Below, piece by piece: positions 1 to 8,106 of a stretch of 64,000 bases of DNA. The stretch spans positions 4,094,801-4,158,800 of the forward strand of contig NZ_LT839648.1 in the NCBI RefSeq assembly GCF_900176885.1, given 5' to 3'. How positions within the stretch are numbered: the stretch's first letter is position 1; every line of letters starts with the position of its first letter. A program made the position numbers and the translations under genes. A model generated the notes under the pieces. It saw nothing but the letters and a program-made list of their open reading frames with translations. It searched no databases and was not told the DNA's origin. This DNA is from Oceanobacillus senegalensis. GTDB lineage: Bacteria > Bacillota > Bacilli > Bacillales > Amphibacillaceae.

Positions 1-139
1 TGCCATTTTAAAATAGGGATTGTTCCTTAAGAAAAAGTTTTAAATTGAATGGATTAGGTCACTTATTTATAGGGGTATGTGATAAAATGATAGAAGATGG
101 TTAAGTTTGTATAGATAAAACAAAGGAGGAGGTTGAATT

Positions 140-394
140 ATGGCTATAAGTAATGATGAATTAGTCGAAATGGTAAAAAAGCTACCACAATCTGCTAAAA
201 AATCAGCATATGATTATTTGAAATATTTAACTATAAGTCATACACGTCCAAACTGGGATGAAATTATGGAATTGGATCCAGATGGAACCCCCTTAACTGA
301 AGAGGAAGAAAGACAACTAAAGAATAACTCTGAGTTTGTGTCATGGGAGGAAGCTTTGAATGAGCTTAACTTACCAACTGACACTAAGTCGTGA
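140..394 (+). CDS. Antitoxin of a type II toxin-antitoxin pair
   Basis: An 84-residue acidic helical protein that starts at an ATG behind a strong AAAGGAGGAGG site. The N-terminal stretch around VKKLPQSAKKSAYDYLKYL resembles short antitoxins that pair with RelE/ParE toxins. The next gene starts inside this one (35-nt overlap), the usual coupled antitoxin-toxin arrangement. The inferred role is to bind and neutralise the downstream toxin and repress the shared promoter. The family assignment rests mainly on this context. Confidence 0.72.
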   Translation: MAISNDELVEMVKKLPQSAKKSAYDYLKYLTISHTRPNWDEIMELDPDGTPLTEEEERQLKNNSEFVSWEEALNELNLPTDTKS

Positions 395-623
395 ATCAAT
401 TAAATTTCTGAAGAAGCAGGAGAAATCTATACAATTAAGAATAAGTACAGCTTTAAATGGGCTAACAATACAACCCCCTCTAGGTGATATACGGCCATTA
501 ACAGGTAGAAAAGGCCAATTAAGACTAAGGGTAGGAACATACAGAGTTATATTCGAAATTGATCGTAATGAAAAAATGATTTATATACTTACTATTGACA
601 ATCGTGGTGATGTATATAAATAA
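360..623 (+). CDS. RelE/ParE-family toxin
   Basis: An 87-residue basic protein of the RelE/ParE fold. The C-terminal half shows the typical pattern LRVGTYRVIFEI followed by a short strand and an ending in TIDNRGDVYK. Members are mRNA interferases acting in ribosomes, or gyrase poisons; the sequence alone does not settle which. The start ATG lies inside the antitoxin gene behind GGGAGGAAG. The last codons and the terminator-like sequence after them reappear as a remnant at 18641-18721. Confidence 0.85.
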   Translation: MSLTYQLTLSRESIKFLKKQEKSIQLRISTALNGLTIQPPLGDIRPLTGRKGQLRLRVGTYRVIFEIDRNEKMIYILTIDNRGDVYK

Positions 624-633
624 CTTAATTTAA

Positions 634-673
634 GACCATTTAGACAAATTAAATGTCATAATGGTCTTTTTCA
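634..673 (+). terminator. Terminator after the toxin-antitoxin pair
   Basis: AAGACCATT and AATGGTCTT form the stem of a hairpin with a long loop, followed by a short T run. It lies just after the toxin stop codon. Confidence 0.7.
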
Positions 674-732
674 ATCTTAATAAATTGAATCAGGATGTTT
701 TGTAAAAGAAATACCTTTGTGAAAACATACAC

Positions 733-894
733 TTAAACTATATGGTGCAAGAGTGAAATAGGGAGTTGTTGACGAGGCAACTCCAATTTTGGTGACGAGC
801 AAGTTGATTGAATAAAAATGGAAAATAATAAATAAAGGATAAAATGATAGACCCTATTGTTTATTGTGTTAACTAGGCAGTTTAGTTGAAGAAG
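733..894 (+). repeat. Cassette-type stem-loop repeat, copy with two tails
   Basis: The head-like stretch around TATGGTGCAAGAG is followed by the hairpin GGAGTTG/CAACTCC (762-784). A second tail at 861-894 reads TTGTGTTAACTAGGCAG and then a TTTAGTTGAAGAAG-like stretch. It is a degenerate member of the island-wide repeat family, possibly two copies fused. Confidence 0.55.
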
Positions 895-1094
895 AGTTTG
901 GAGTTTTCAGGGAATAAAAAGTACAATTAAAATCAAAAACTTTAATAAAGGATGAAAAAATTGATTGCCAAATTACAGATAAACAATGAAGACTTAATAG
1001 CTCAACAAGAGGATGCTATAAGATATACGAAAGTCCATAAAAAAAGGAAGAAAAAATTATTCTTATTCCAAATGAAATATAATTTTTTACTACT

Positions 1095-1145
1095 CTAACT
1101 GGTGCAATAAAGGAAAGAAATTATATTGGAGCCAGTACCTTTTTG
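1095..1145 (+). repeat. Cassette-type repeat head
   Basis: CTAACTGGTGC head followed by an imperfect inverted repeat (GCAATA with TATTGG). It is a degenerate copy of the island repeat and has no clear tail. Confidence 0.45.
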
Positions 1146-1191
1146 TGTGATAATAATTATAGGAAAAAAATAACGTAGGGTTGTTCATAAA

Positions 1192-1290
1192 ATGGATATG
1201 AAAAGCAAGTTAGAAATAAATGTGGCGGAACTCCAGATGATTTTAAATCATTCTCATCCAGAAGTGACGTTAAAATACATTGGCAAATGA
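1192..1290 (+). pseudogene. C-terminal remnant of a tyrosine recombinase
   Basis: A 32-codon open stretch ends ELQMILNHSHPEVTLKYIG. This matches the end of phage-integrase-type recombinases: the LxHSxxxxTxxYI pattern holds the conserved histidine and the tyrosine nucleophile. The rest of the enzyme is not visible upstream, so this is a fragment. It is on the plus strand; an unrelated-looking N-terminal recombinase fragment lies on the minus strand at 18745-18941. Confidence 0.6.
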
Positions 1291-1489
1291 ATAGATTGAA
1301 AATCATTTAAATCATTTTGTTTTATAAATTTGGCGTAGCATAAGTATAACAAAATTAATGTCGAAAATTAATTGAGTGTATTATATGTATCTGTCCTTAA
1401 GCCTATTTTATTATTAGAAAAAATGATTTACTGATCTATTAAAAAGTGATTTGATTGATTGTAAAAAATGATGAATTAAAGGAGAATAA

Positions 1490-1714
1490 TTGCTTATGTG
1501 GTCGTTGTTAATAGTTAATCTAATTATATCAGTTATGTTACTTACTGGATTTTTAAATCATATTGTACTTATATTTTTAGTCTTTTTATTTATTTTAGGT
1601 GAAAAAATAGAAAGAGTGGTTAAAGTAAAACAACCAAATAGATTATTTTCGATTTTAATTGCATTATATTCAACAATTTTAGTAATAGCTTTATTTTATG
1701 AAGTTTATTTATGA
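1490..1714 (+). CDS. Small membrane protein
   Basis: A 74-residue (TTG start, position 1490) or 72-residue (ATG, 1496) protein with two or three hydrophobic segments separated by a basic loop (EKIERVVKVKQPNR). AAAGGAG at 1478-1484 is 5 nt from the TTG and 11 nt from the ATG, so the start is ambiguous. I do not recognise the family. A hairpin terminator follows at once. Confidence 0.6.
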   Translation: MLMWSLLIVNLIISVMLLTGFLNHIVLIFLVFLFILGEKIERVVKVKQPNRLFSILIALYSTILVIALFYEVYL

Positions 1715-1715
1715 T

Positions 1716-1748
1716 AAAAAAAGGGAGACTACCGACTCTCCCATTTTT
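1716..1748. terminator. Bidirectional terminator
   Basis: A GGGAG/CTCCC hairpin flanked by A7 on the left and T5 on the right. It can end both the plus-strand gene before it and the convergent minus-strand gene after it. Confidence 0.75.
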
Positions 1749-1781
1749 AATCTTTTAAGTAATAATTAGGGTTCCCCATTA

Positions 1782-2273
1782 TTACTTAGCTTGAACCCAA
1801 TCAATTGATATGGAATGTTTTGTCGGGAACGTATCATGGTGTGCATAATCTATTTCGTAGTTATAATGATGTTCAATATTCCAACCCACTATATCATCCG
1901 AAGTTCCTCTATACATGGTTTCTGCTGCGAATGCTACAGTACCAGTTATTCCCAATGTGTATGAAGTTTTTGTCAACATCTGAGTTGCAATCTTTTCCCA
2001 AGCTCCGACAGTAAGAGTAGAAAAGGTAGTGGTATACCCCAGGTCGGCTGCTAATTTACTAAGGTCATCTTTTGAAAAATAAGTAGTTTCAACATAAATC
2101 TTACAAGGATTATATTTTTCTAAATAGCCATCATATGGCCAAGCATCTCTATCACATCCAGATTCCCAGTAGTAATCAGTTGACTGGTTAGCAGCAAAAC
2201 TACTTGATGGTAATACAAAAATAGCTAATGCAGCAATTAAAACTAAAGATAATGAACATTTAAGTAATTTCAT
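1782..2273 (-). CDS. Secreted protein of unknown function
   Basis: A 163-residue protein with a clear Sec signal peptide (basic start MKLLK, hydrophobic core, cleavage likely after SSSFA). The mature part has two cysteines (SGCDRD and NPCKI), which could form a disulfide, and many aromatic residues. A strong AGAAAGGAGGG site precedes the ATG. It is transcribed against most of the neighbouring genes. I do not recognise a family; a secreted toxin-like or adhesive role cannot be told from the sequence. Confidence 0.7.
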   Translation of the reverse strand: MKLLKCSLSLVLIAALAIFVLPSSSFAANQSTDYYWESGCDRDAWPYDGYLEKYNPCKIYVETTYFSKDDLSKLAADLGYTTTFSTLTVGAWEKIATQMLTKTSYTLGITGTVAFAAETMYRGTSDDIVGWNIEHHYNYEIDYAHHDTFPTKHSISIDWVQAK

Positions 2274-2691
2274 TTTTTATAACCCTCCTTTCTCAAAATA
2301 GTTATACAATTTATACTAAATTAATTATTAATAAAATTAAAGTGATTAATTGAAATCTTTGTATAATTTTGTTTAACCTAAAAGTCGTTTTGTAGTGTTT
2401 TCCTAGCCTAGATGAGCAAAAGTTAATGGATTTAAGAAAATTCTTTATGTAAATGCAAAATATGTAGAAAACGAAGATAGCTATCGAATGAAACATAGAT
2501 CAACCATATTTGGTCAAGAAAGTGTTTCAAATTAATTAACAGAAATTGTGTCTTTTTACTTGATGGTCATAAGCGTTTGTTTTTTAACCTTTTAGAACCA
2601 GAATTATTCATATAATGTATTGAATATGTATGTTAGAATCAATGTAGATTGAGAGAGTTATCATTAAAATGATAATTGTAGGGTGAGAGTT
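2274..2691. other. Intergenic region between divergent genes
   Basis: AT-rich DNA holding the promoters of the minus-strand secreted protein and the plus-strand small protein. I see no gene or clear repeat copy here. Confidence 0.5.
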
Positions 2692-2847
2692 ATGTCGAAG
2701 GTTCTTGTTACTTTCAAAAATATGTTTTTAGATTTATTTTCTATGGGGAAAGGCTTTGTGTATGGGTTTGTAATGGTTGGATTATTTATTATCATTTGTG
2801 GGTCTATAATATATGGAATTCTGTTTCTCAAAAATATAATCTTTTAG
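2692..2847 (+). CDS. Very small membrane protein
   Basis: A 51-residue reading frame, ATG behind GGGTGAGAG, ending TAG. It has a short amphipathic N-terminus (MSKVLVTFKNMFLDLF) and one long hydrophobic helix. No family is recognised. The good start context and the hairpin after it favour a real gene, but it could be chance. Confidence 0.45.
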   Translation: MSKVLVTFKNMFLDLFSMGKGFVYGFVMVGLFIIICGSIIYGILFLKNIIF

Positions 2848-2875
2848 CCATGTGAAGAATTGTACATATACTTTC

Positions 2876-2908
2876 GGGCACCTAACTTGAATAAGTGGGT
2901 GTTTTTAT
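2876..2908 (+). terminator. Hairpin with T-rich tail
   Basis: CACC (2879-2882) pairs with GGTG (2898-2901) around a 15-nt loop, followed by TGTTTTTATTTT. The stem is weak, and it may be a shortened relative of the island repeat. Confidence 0.4.
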
Positions 2909-3044
2909 TTTCAAAAAAAGTGATGGAACGGGGGATTTTCTTCAAAAAGGTATAGATCCATTTTTAATTGATTTTTTAAATGGACAGTAACCTTTAATAA
3001 GGTAATCGAATTTTTAAATAAAACATATGTATGGGAGGGATTAT

Positions 3045-3269
3045 ATGTATTTGATTCTATCAATCGTTTTAAGTGCCATTTTAGGTTATGTTTTATTTAT
3101 GATGGGACCACTTGTTGGTGGTATTGTTGCTTTTGGAATCGTAGTAGGTTGTATATTTAGAGGATTGTATTTAATAAATGATATTCATAAAAGAATTTCA
3201 AATATATCACCCAAGGAAGATAAAGCTCAAAAAGCATTAAGAGAATATCTAGAAGAAAAAAGTAAATAG
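3045..3269 (+). CDS. Small membrane protein
   Basis: A 74-residue protein with two hydrophobic helices followed by a charged cytoplasmic tail (KEDKAQKALREYLEEKSK). The ATG at 3045 sits 7 nt after GGGAGG; an in-frame ATG at 3027 has no such site and would lie upstream of it. Function unknown. The island repeat follows 10 nt after the stop. Confidence 0.65.
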   Translation: MYLILSIVLSAILGYVLFMMGPLVGGIVAFGIVVGCIFRGLYLINDIHKRISNISPKEDKAQKALREYLEEKSK

Positions 3270-3278
3270 TTTACTGAA

Positions 3279-3349
3279 TTAACGCGGTGCGATTGTTCAT
3301 GATTGGTAGTAGTCGCTTCTTGTGTTAACAAAGCAGTTTAATGGAAGAA
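3279..3349 (+). repeat. Cassette-type stem-loop repeat
   Basis: Head TTAACGCGGTGCG, hairpin around GCGATTG / TAGTCGC, tail TTGTGTTAACAAAGCAG then TTTAATGGAAGAA. This is one of the fullest copies of the family. Confidence 0.8.
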
Positions 3350-3368
3350 ATGAAAATGAGGGGTCAGA

Positions 3369-3560
3369 TTGAAGAATTTTTTATTCATCATAAATTTATT
3401 TGCGAATTTTTTATTATACCAAACGATACTTAGGCCAATTTTTAATATGTTATTTGATATAGAGGTGCTACCGCAAATCTTATGGTTAATATTAGTAATA
3501 GGATTAAGTTTTTTCACTACCATATACACTTTTTCATACTTACAAAAGAATATAAATTAA
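3369..3560 (+). CDS. Small membrane protein with TTG start
   Basis: A 63-residue protein with two hydrophobic helices. TTG at 3369 is preceded by GAGGGG at a 5-nt distance; no in-frame ATG is better placed. Product unknown. It follows directly on the tail of a repeat copy, as expected for a cassette-like unit. Confidence 0.55.
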   Translation: MKNFLFIINLFANFLLYQTILRPIFNMLFDIEVLPQILWLILVIGLSFFTTIYTFSYLQKNIN

Positions 3561-3606
3561 ATTTATTGGAGTAACGTTGCTATCTTAAAATAAGGGAGGT
3601 CGAATA

Positions 3607-3795
3607 ATGTCTAATAATAAAGAACAAGATAAACCTTTTAATGACGCAATGGAACATCAACACAAGGTCGAGGGATTTCCAACAAACCAAGGCGGACGAC
3701 TACCTCTGCCAATTCGTTTAATCGGTTATTTTATATTTGGCGGAATTATTCTAATGATATTATTAGGTTTTTTCGGAAACATTCTATTTAACTAA
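3607..3795 (+). CDS. Small protein with C-terminal membrane anchor
   Basis: A 62-residue protein with a hydrophilic N-terminus (NNKEQDKPFNDAMEHQHKVEG) and a single membrane helix at the C-terminus. ATG behind TAAGGGAGG. The TAA stop codon is part of the CTAACGCGTGC head of the next repeat. Function unknown. Confidence 0.65.
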   Translation: MSNNKEQDKPFNDAMEHQHKVEGFPTNQGGRLPLPIRLIGYFIFGGIILMILLGFFGNILFN

Positions 3796-3850
3796 CGCGT
3801 GCTTGTCCTCATAAAGGATAAGCTCCATTTTTGTTGAACAGGTTACATTA
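3792..3850 (+). repeat. Cassette-type repeat overlapping a stop codon
   Basis: Head CTAACGCGTGC shares its TAA with the preceding gene. Hairpin GCTTGTCC / GGATAAGC, then a TTGTTGAACAGG-like tail. Confidence 0.75.
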
Positions 3851-3971
3851 ACATTTAAATTAAGGGTGGAATGATATGAAGTTGGTAAGAATAGTAAGCT
3901 TTATAAATAATTGGTACAAATCAATAGGGCAGTAATGTTGAATACAAAGTAAACAAGAAGGAGATGCATTC

Positions 3972-4733
3972 ATGTTAGGTTACTACAATAAACTTTCTTC
4001 AGAAGTCTATGATTTAGGCAAATATATTGGTCTTTCATTTGGAGATGTAGAATTTTATTATGATAGATTAGCTTCCTGCAAGGGTACTATTCTGGAACCA
4101 GGAGTTGGAACGGGGCGCATCCTCATTCCACTTTTAGAAAAAGGGTTGAAAGTGGAAGGCTTTGATGTTTCGGCTGATATGTTAGAGATATGTCGTAATA
4201 ATTGTAAAAAAAGAGGATTAAACCCAAAATTAGTTGAAGCGAAAATGGAATCATTCTCGTTAGAAACAAAGTATGAAGCTATCATTGTGCCAACTGGAAC
4301 ATTCCTATTACTTCACGAGAGAAAGGATTCTATCCAAGCATTAAAGAATTTTTATCATCATCTTGCTAACGGAGGAAGGCTTATTATAGATACTTTCTTA
4401 CAAACAGACTTAACAAAGGATAACGGATCAACAAGAACATGGGAAACGAAAGATGGTGATATGATTACATTAGAAAGTAAGATTACCGAAGTCGATTATA
4501 TCAACCAGCATACAATATCGCACAACCGCTACGAAAAGTGGCGAAATGGTTTACTACTACAAACAGAATTAGAATGTTTTCCACTTCGTTGGTACGGAGT
4601 GGAAGAATTTAAAATGCTCCTGGAACAGATTGGGTTTGAAGATATAGTAGTATCAGCAGATTATCAATATGGACAATATCCAACTAAAGCCAATCAAACC
4701 ATTACATTCGAAGCTGTCGTTAATAAGAAGTAG
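3972..4733 (+). CDS. Class I SAM-dependent methyltransferase
   Basis: A 253-residue protein with the Rossmann-type methyltransferase core. Motif I ILEPGVGTGRILIPLLEKG begins near residue 38, followed by an acidic strand end GFDVSADML and a post-core TGTFLLL strand. Such enzymes transfer a methyl group from S-adenosylmethionine; the acceptor cannot be told. ATG behind AAGAAGGAG. It stands alone between two repeat copies. Confidence 0.85.
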   Translation: MLGYYNKLSSEVYDLGKYIGLSFGDVEFYYDRLASCKGTILEPGVGTGRILIPLLEKGLKVEGFDVSADMLEICRNNCKKRGLNPKLVEAKMESFSLETKYEAIIVPTGTFLLLHERKDSIQALKNFYHHLANGGRLIIDTFLQTDLTKDNGSTRTWETKDGDMITLESKITEVDYINQHTISHNRYEKWRNGLLLQTELECFPLRWYGVEEFKMLLEQIGFEDIVVSADYQYGQYPTKANQTITFEAVVNKK

Positions 4734-4749
4734 AGTTATATTTCATTCT

Positions 4750-4930
4750 ACTAACGGTTGGTGTTAATGAGAGAAGAAATCATCATGATGATGGTCTTTT
4801 TTTGGGTTAAATATTCTGAGTGTTAAGAAGTAATCTTAATAGGATCGCCTTTTTATTTTGCACAAAATTCTAATAATATCTTTGTAATATTATGCTATTA
4901 TTGAAATAAAAGTAATGAAGCTAACAAATT
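4750..4930 (+). repeat. Long-form cassette repeat with terminator
   Basis: Head CTAACGGTTGGTG, then the palindrome ATCATCATGATGAT inside a GATGGTCTTTTTTT terminator. An AT-rich middle follows, with an ATTATG-like box, and the stretch ends AATGAAGCTAAC. Long forms with this middle recur at 7165, 25943 and 29097. Confidence 0.65.
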
Positions 4931-4963
4931 TTATCTTATAATTTAGAGAGAAGGTTGATAGTT

Positions 4964-5422
4964 ATGAGTAAAGATTCCGTTGTTCAAATGTGGGAAAGCT
5001 ATCAAAAAATTAACCCAGATGCACCTGAAAATTATGAGGCATGGGCATTTGGTGACTCGCAGGAGATGGCTGATGAGCTTGCGAAGTTAGTAATCGAAGG
5101 AAAGAAAACAGCTACAGCGTCGAATTATACATTGTATGAATTGGAAAATGAACCACTACCTTATGTTGGTCTTCACAATATTATTCTGGATGGGGATGGA
5201 GAAGCTGTTGCGATTTTAGTAACCACATCGGTAGAAGTTGTCTCTTTTGCTGAAGTAACAAAGGAGCACGCCTATTTAGAAGGTGAAGGTGACCGTACAT
5301 TAGAATATTGGCGTGAAGTTCATGAAACCTTCTTCAAAAAGGAATTTGAGAACATAAATCAAGATTTTACATATAATATGCCTGTTGTTTGTGAAAGGTT
5401 TAAACTAGTATATCGAAAATAA
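4964..5422 (+). CDS. ASCH domain protein
   Basis: A 152-residue protein of the ASCH superfamily, related to PUA-like RNA-binding folds. Visible landmarks are the N-terminal WESYQKINPDAPENYEAWAFG, the GKKTATAS segment that is the family hallmark, and the C-terminal ERFKLVYRK strand. Some ASCH proteins hydrolyse modified nucleosides, but this is not shown for this one. ATG at 4964 is behind GAGAGAAGG; an in-frame TTG nine bases upstream is less likely. Confidence 0.8.
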   Translation: MSKDSVVQMWESYQKINPDAPENYEAWAFGDSQEMADELAKLVIEGKKTATASNYTLYELENEPLPYVGLHNIILDGDGEAVAILVTTSVEVVSFAEVTKEHAYLEGEGDRTLEYWREVHETFFKKEFENINQDFTYNMPVVCERFKLVYRK

Positions 5423-5444
5423 GTGAATGTCTATATTTATCCAC

Positions 5445-5508
5445 GACTGCGGTTGCTCAATAGGGGTAATCGCTTCTTGTGCTAAAGGGCAGATTAATCA
5501 ATTTAAGT
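5445..5508 (+). repeat. Cassette-type stem-loop repeat
   Basis: Degenerate head ACTGCGGTTGC, loop CTCAATAGGGG, then TAATCGCTTCTTGTGC and a TAAAGGGCAGATTAAT tail. The stem is imperfect (GCGGTTG with TAATCGC). Confidence 0.75.
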
Positions 5509-5530
5509 AAGGCATAGGGGTAGATAATAT

Positions 5531-5959
5531 ATGAAAAATTTATAGCATGCTTGTTAACCGCATTTATTTTGTTAGCTGCTTGTTCAAATACTAGTAAAGA
5601 AAAAACAAACAAAGAATCATAGATAGTACAGTTTCAATTGGGGCTGTTGACTCTGAACAATCAAATTTAGACAAACAAAAAATTACGTTTGAAATTACAA
5701 TTGCAAATGCAGATAAGGTTAGTATTGTTGATACTGTTAATGTCATTCCATCTATAAATATAAAAGATAGACTTATTAGGGTAAAGAATATAGGTGTAAA
5801 GTATAATCAAGATACGATTGGAATTAACGGAGAAATTATCTTTGACTCAAAGGGGTTTACAAAGGAAGAAATTACAAACTTTGAGCATTACATAAAAGGA
5901 CTACATTTTATAGAAGATAATAACAGAGAGTCCTTTTAGTTAATCGTTTAGGTGAATAA
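5531..5959 (+). pseudogene. Decayed lipoprotein, paralogue of the 46-kb gene
   Basis: Reading across three frames recovers a lipoprotein: signal peptide ending LLAACSN, then VSIGAVDSEQSNLDKQKITF and an end close to LLVNRLGE. It lines up over its whole length with the intact lipoprotein at 46074-46505. There is a frameshift in the A-run right after the ATG, another near 5620 and a third near 5932. The gene is broken, so the two copies are a recent but diverged duplication or two imports. Confidence 0.85.
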
Positions 5960-6114
5960 AACAATCTCACACGTAATATCTCTGATAATATATCTCTTTT
6001 CCATTTATTATGTTATTACGTTTTTTGAGCTTTTCTAGAATAAGTTAAATTAGTATTACCATTGAACAGGCTTTTTCAATCGGATAACTTATCTGAAATA
6101 AGGAATACCACCTT

Positions 6115-6155
6115 GCTGTTTTGCTAAAATGATAGTTTAGTGGAACAAGGTGATG
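6115..6155 (+). repeat. Cassette repeat tail
   Basis: TTTTGCTAAAATGATAG and a TTTAGTGGAACAAGG-like end match the tail half of the repeat; the head is degenerate. Confidence 0.5.
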
Positions 6156-6222
6156 CTTAAGTTTTTGAAACGAATATGGTAATTTGGTGATATCAAATAC
6201 AATCTATTGGTGGTGATTTTAG

Positions 6223-6840
6223 ATGGAACCGAAATGGCTTGAATGGGCGAAGCAACTTCAATCCATTGCACAGGCAGGATTAACGTACTCGAAAGATGTA
6301 TACGACTTAGAAAGATTTGAATGGATTAGAGATATTAGCGTTGAAATACTGTCAGAACATACGGATGTTCACAAGACAGTAATAAGAGATTTGTTTGCCA
6401 ATGAAACTGGGTATGCAACTCCTAAAGTAGATATTAGGTCCGTTGTCTTTAAAGATAATAAAATTTTAATGGTTAGAGAGAACACAGATGGAAATTGGTC
6501 GTTACCAGGCGGTTGGGGAGATATTGGAGAAACTCCAAGCGAAGTTGCCGTTAAAGAAGTAAAAGAAGAATCGGGCTTTGACGTTAAAGCAATTAAATTG
6601 ATAGGTGTACTTGATAAGAAATGTCATCCTCATCCCCCTTCACCCTATCACGTTTATAAAGTGTTTATCCAGTGTGAAATAATAGGGGGGCAACCAAAAG
6701 AAGGAATGGAAACGAGTGCAGTTGAATTTTTTGCTGAAGATGAATTACCACCATTATCAATAGCTAGAAATACGGAATCACAGGTTAAATTGGCTTTTAA
6801 ACATTTACATAATCCACAAGAGCCCGCATATTTTGATTGA
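6223..6840 (+). CDS. NUDIX hydrolase with N-terminal NUDIX_N-like domain
   Basis: A 205-residue protein: residues 1-60 form the helical N-terminal domain seen in a Bacillus NUDIX subgroup, and residues 65-190 form the NUDIX fold. The NUDIX box begins GGWGDIGETPSEVAVKEVKE and runs on to SGF. It matches Gx5Ex7REUxEExGU except that the usual arginine is lysine. The role is Mg-dependent hydrolysis of a nucleoside diphosphate linked to another group; substrate unknown. ATG behind GGTGGTGA. It lies between repeat copies. Confidence 0.85.
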   Translation: MEPKWLEWAKQLQSIAQAGLTYSKDVYDLERFEWIRDISVEILSEHTDVHKTVIRDLFANETGYATPKVDIRSVVFKDNKILMVRENTDGNWSLPGGWGDIGETPSEVAVKEVKEESGFDVKAIKLIGVLDKKCHPHPPSPYHVYKVFIQCEIIGGQPKEGMETSAVEFFAEDELPPLSIARNTESQVKLAFKHLHNPQEPAYFD

Positions 6841-7326
6841 CTTAGAAGTAGAAAATATCACTTAGTTGTTTTAGAAACGGGCGCATTTTTGGAGTAAGGA
6901 TCAGCGTACCTTAATTGTATATAAGGAACTGATTGTTTCTCCATAAGGTAGATGTAGCTTCATATAAGAATAAATTATATCTGAGAAGGGAAATTATTCC
7001 GGAATAGCAATGGACAAAGGAATGGGTTAACAGAAGGTGCAAAGGTAAAATACCTCTGGATTATGCATCAATGTCTTCATAAAGTGTTACCTGTTTTTTT
7101 CTCAATCTTCCCATCTTAAATTCAACTTGAACATTGTAACCATGGTGAATGAATATACATAAAATACCGGGTGCAGAAGTTAAAAAAGACGATCTCAAAA
7201 TGATTGTCTTTTTTTAGGATCCATTAATATTATTGGAATATTATGTTAGCATCAGAAATGAAGCTAATGGTTTGAATGGTGTAACAAAGTGTTTTGGAAA
7301 TATATGGGATATTGATTTAGGGGGAT
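6841..7326. other. Gene-free stretch with repeat copies
   Basis: Holds a degenerate repeat head near 6876-6912 (AACGGGCGCATTTTTGGAG) and a long-form repeat at 7165-7280. A short open stretch near 7010-7080 (reading WTKEWVNRRCKGKIPLDY) may be a gene remnant, but I could not place it in a family. Confidence 0.5.
7165..7280 (+). repeat. Long-form cassette repeat with terminator
   Basis: Head ACCGGGTGCAG, terminator AAAAAGACGATC / GATTGTCTTTTTTT, an AT-rich middle with ATTATGTTAGCAT, then AATGAAGCTAATGG. Same architecture as the copies at 4750 and 29097. Confidence 0.7.
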
Positions 7327-7669
7327 ATGATGAAAAGGTCTTTGTTCGTAATGCTTTTATCCATATTTTTAAGTGCTTGTTCCGAAACAGAAGTTTTTAA
7401 TTTTGTTGATCAAAGTGATAATTGGAAGGTAACTTATACAGTGGAAATACTTGATAATCAAATAGAACAGACAAAGACAATAATTGAATACATTGGTGAA
7501 AAATCTATTCCAGAACAAATTAATTATTCTATTGAATGGTGTAATGGAAATAGGAGGGCATAGGCGTTATTGTGGTGGTTGTGCATTTATCAATAAAAAT
7601 ACAAATGTTAATGCTACTATAACGTGGAATGAAAACACGGAGGAACTAAAATTAAAAAACAAAAATTAA
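7327..7669 (+). pseudogene. Frameshifted small lipoprotein
   Basis: Starts with a lipoprotein signal (MMKRSLFVMLLSIFLSACSE) and continues DQSDNWKVTY. The frame ends at 7563, but the next frame continues with CAFINKNTNVNATITWNENTEEL. The two halves together resemble the other small lipoproteins of the island (SxxWKV near the start, TIxWNxNTEE near the end). A single frameshift around 7530-7560 breaks it. Even intact its function would be unknown. Confidence 0.75.
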
Positions 7670-7723
7670 GGTTCTTAATCAGTCTTTGCAGAAAACGTAA
7701 TGGTGCAAATTAGGAGGAATGGA

Positions 7724-8005
7724 ATGCAAGAGAAAGTTAATTTTTGGTCATTTATTTTTTCAATATTTTGTATACCTTTGTTTCTAATCGTTATCTCAGG
7801 TTGGGTGCGCTATTCCATAATGGGTAATCCCCCTTTAACTATCGTTTTAATTATTACGTTATTTACATTTCTATTTGGTGTATATGGATTTTCTGGTGTA
7901 AAAGACTGGAAAGGTATGTTAAGAAGTGTGTCTACAGTAGTCTTAACACTGAGTTTATCGGCATTAATCGGTTTTATTATATTTATAGGAAATGTGTGGA
8001 GCTAA
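7724..8005 (+). CDS. Small membrane protein
   Basis: A 93-residue protein with three hydrophobic helices. ATG at 7724 follows TTAGGAGGAATGG; the longer in-frame start at 7700 overlaps that site and is unlikely. Its TAA stop forms part of the CTAATTGGTGC head of the following repeat. Function unknown. Confidence 0.65.
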   Translation: MQEKVNFWSFIFSIFCIPLFLIVISGWVRYSIMGNPPLTIVLIITLFTFLFGVYGFSGVKDWKGMLRSVSTVVLTLSLSALIGFIIFIGNVWS

Positions 8006-8075
8006 TTGGTGCAATAGCTGTACAAGGGGTTGTCGATGCGACAGATCTAATTTTTATAAAGGGTAGTTTAGTGGA
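8002..8075 (+). repeat. Cassette repeat overlapping a stop codon
   Basis: Head CTAATTGGTGCAATAG begins in the stop codon of the preceding gene. An imperfect hairpin and a GGGTAGTTTAGTGG tail follow. Confidence 0.6.
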
Positions 8076-8106
8076 AAAAAGAAAAGTATACGAGGGGGGG
8101 ATTATA

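Larger units (their letters stand above)
895..1489. other. Gene-free stretch with decayed sequence
   Basis: No intact gene is visible. The stretch holds a degenerate repeat copy (1095-1145) and the C-terminal remnant of a tyrosine recombinase (1192-1290). The remainder is AT-rich and multiply interrupted in all frames. Confidence 0.6.

Noticed and set aside
7010-7080. Short open stretch reading WTKEWVNRRCKGKIPLDY as a transposase remnant
   Set aside because: It looks protein-like, but I could not match it with confidence to any transposase or other family.
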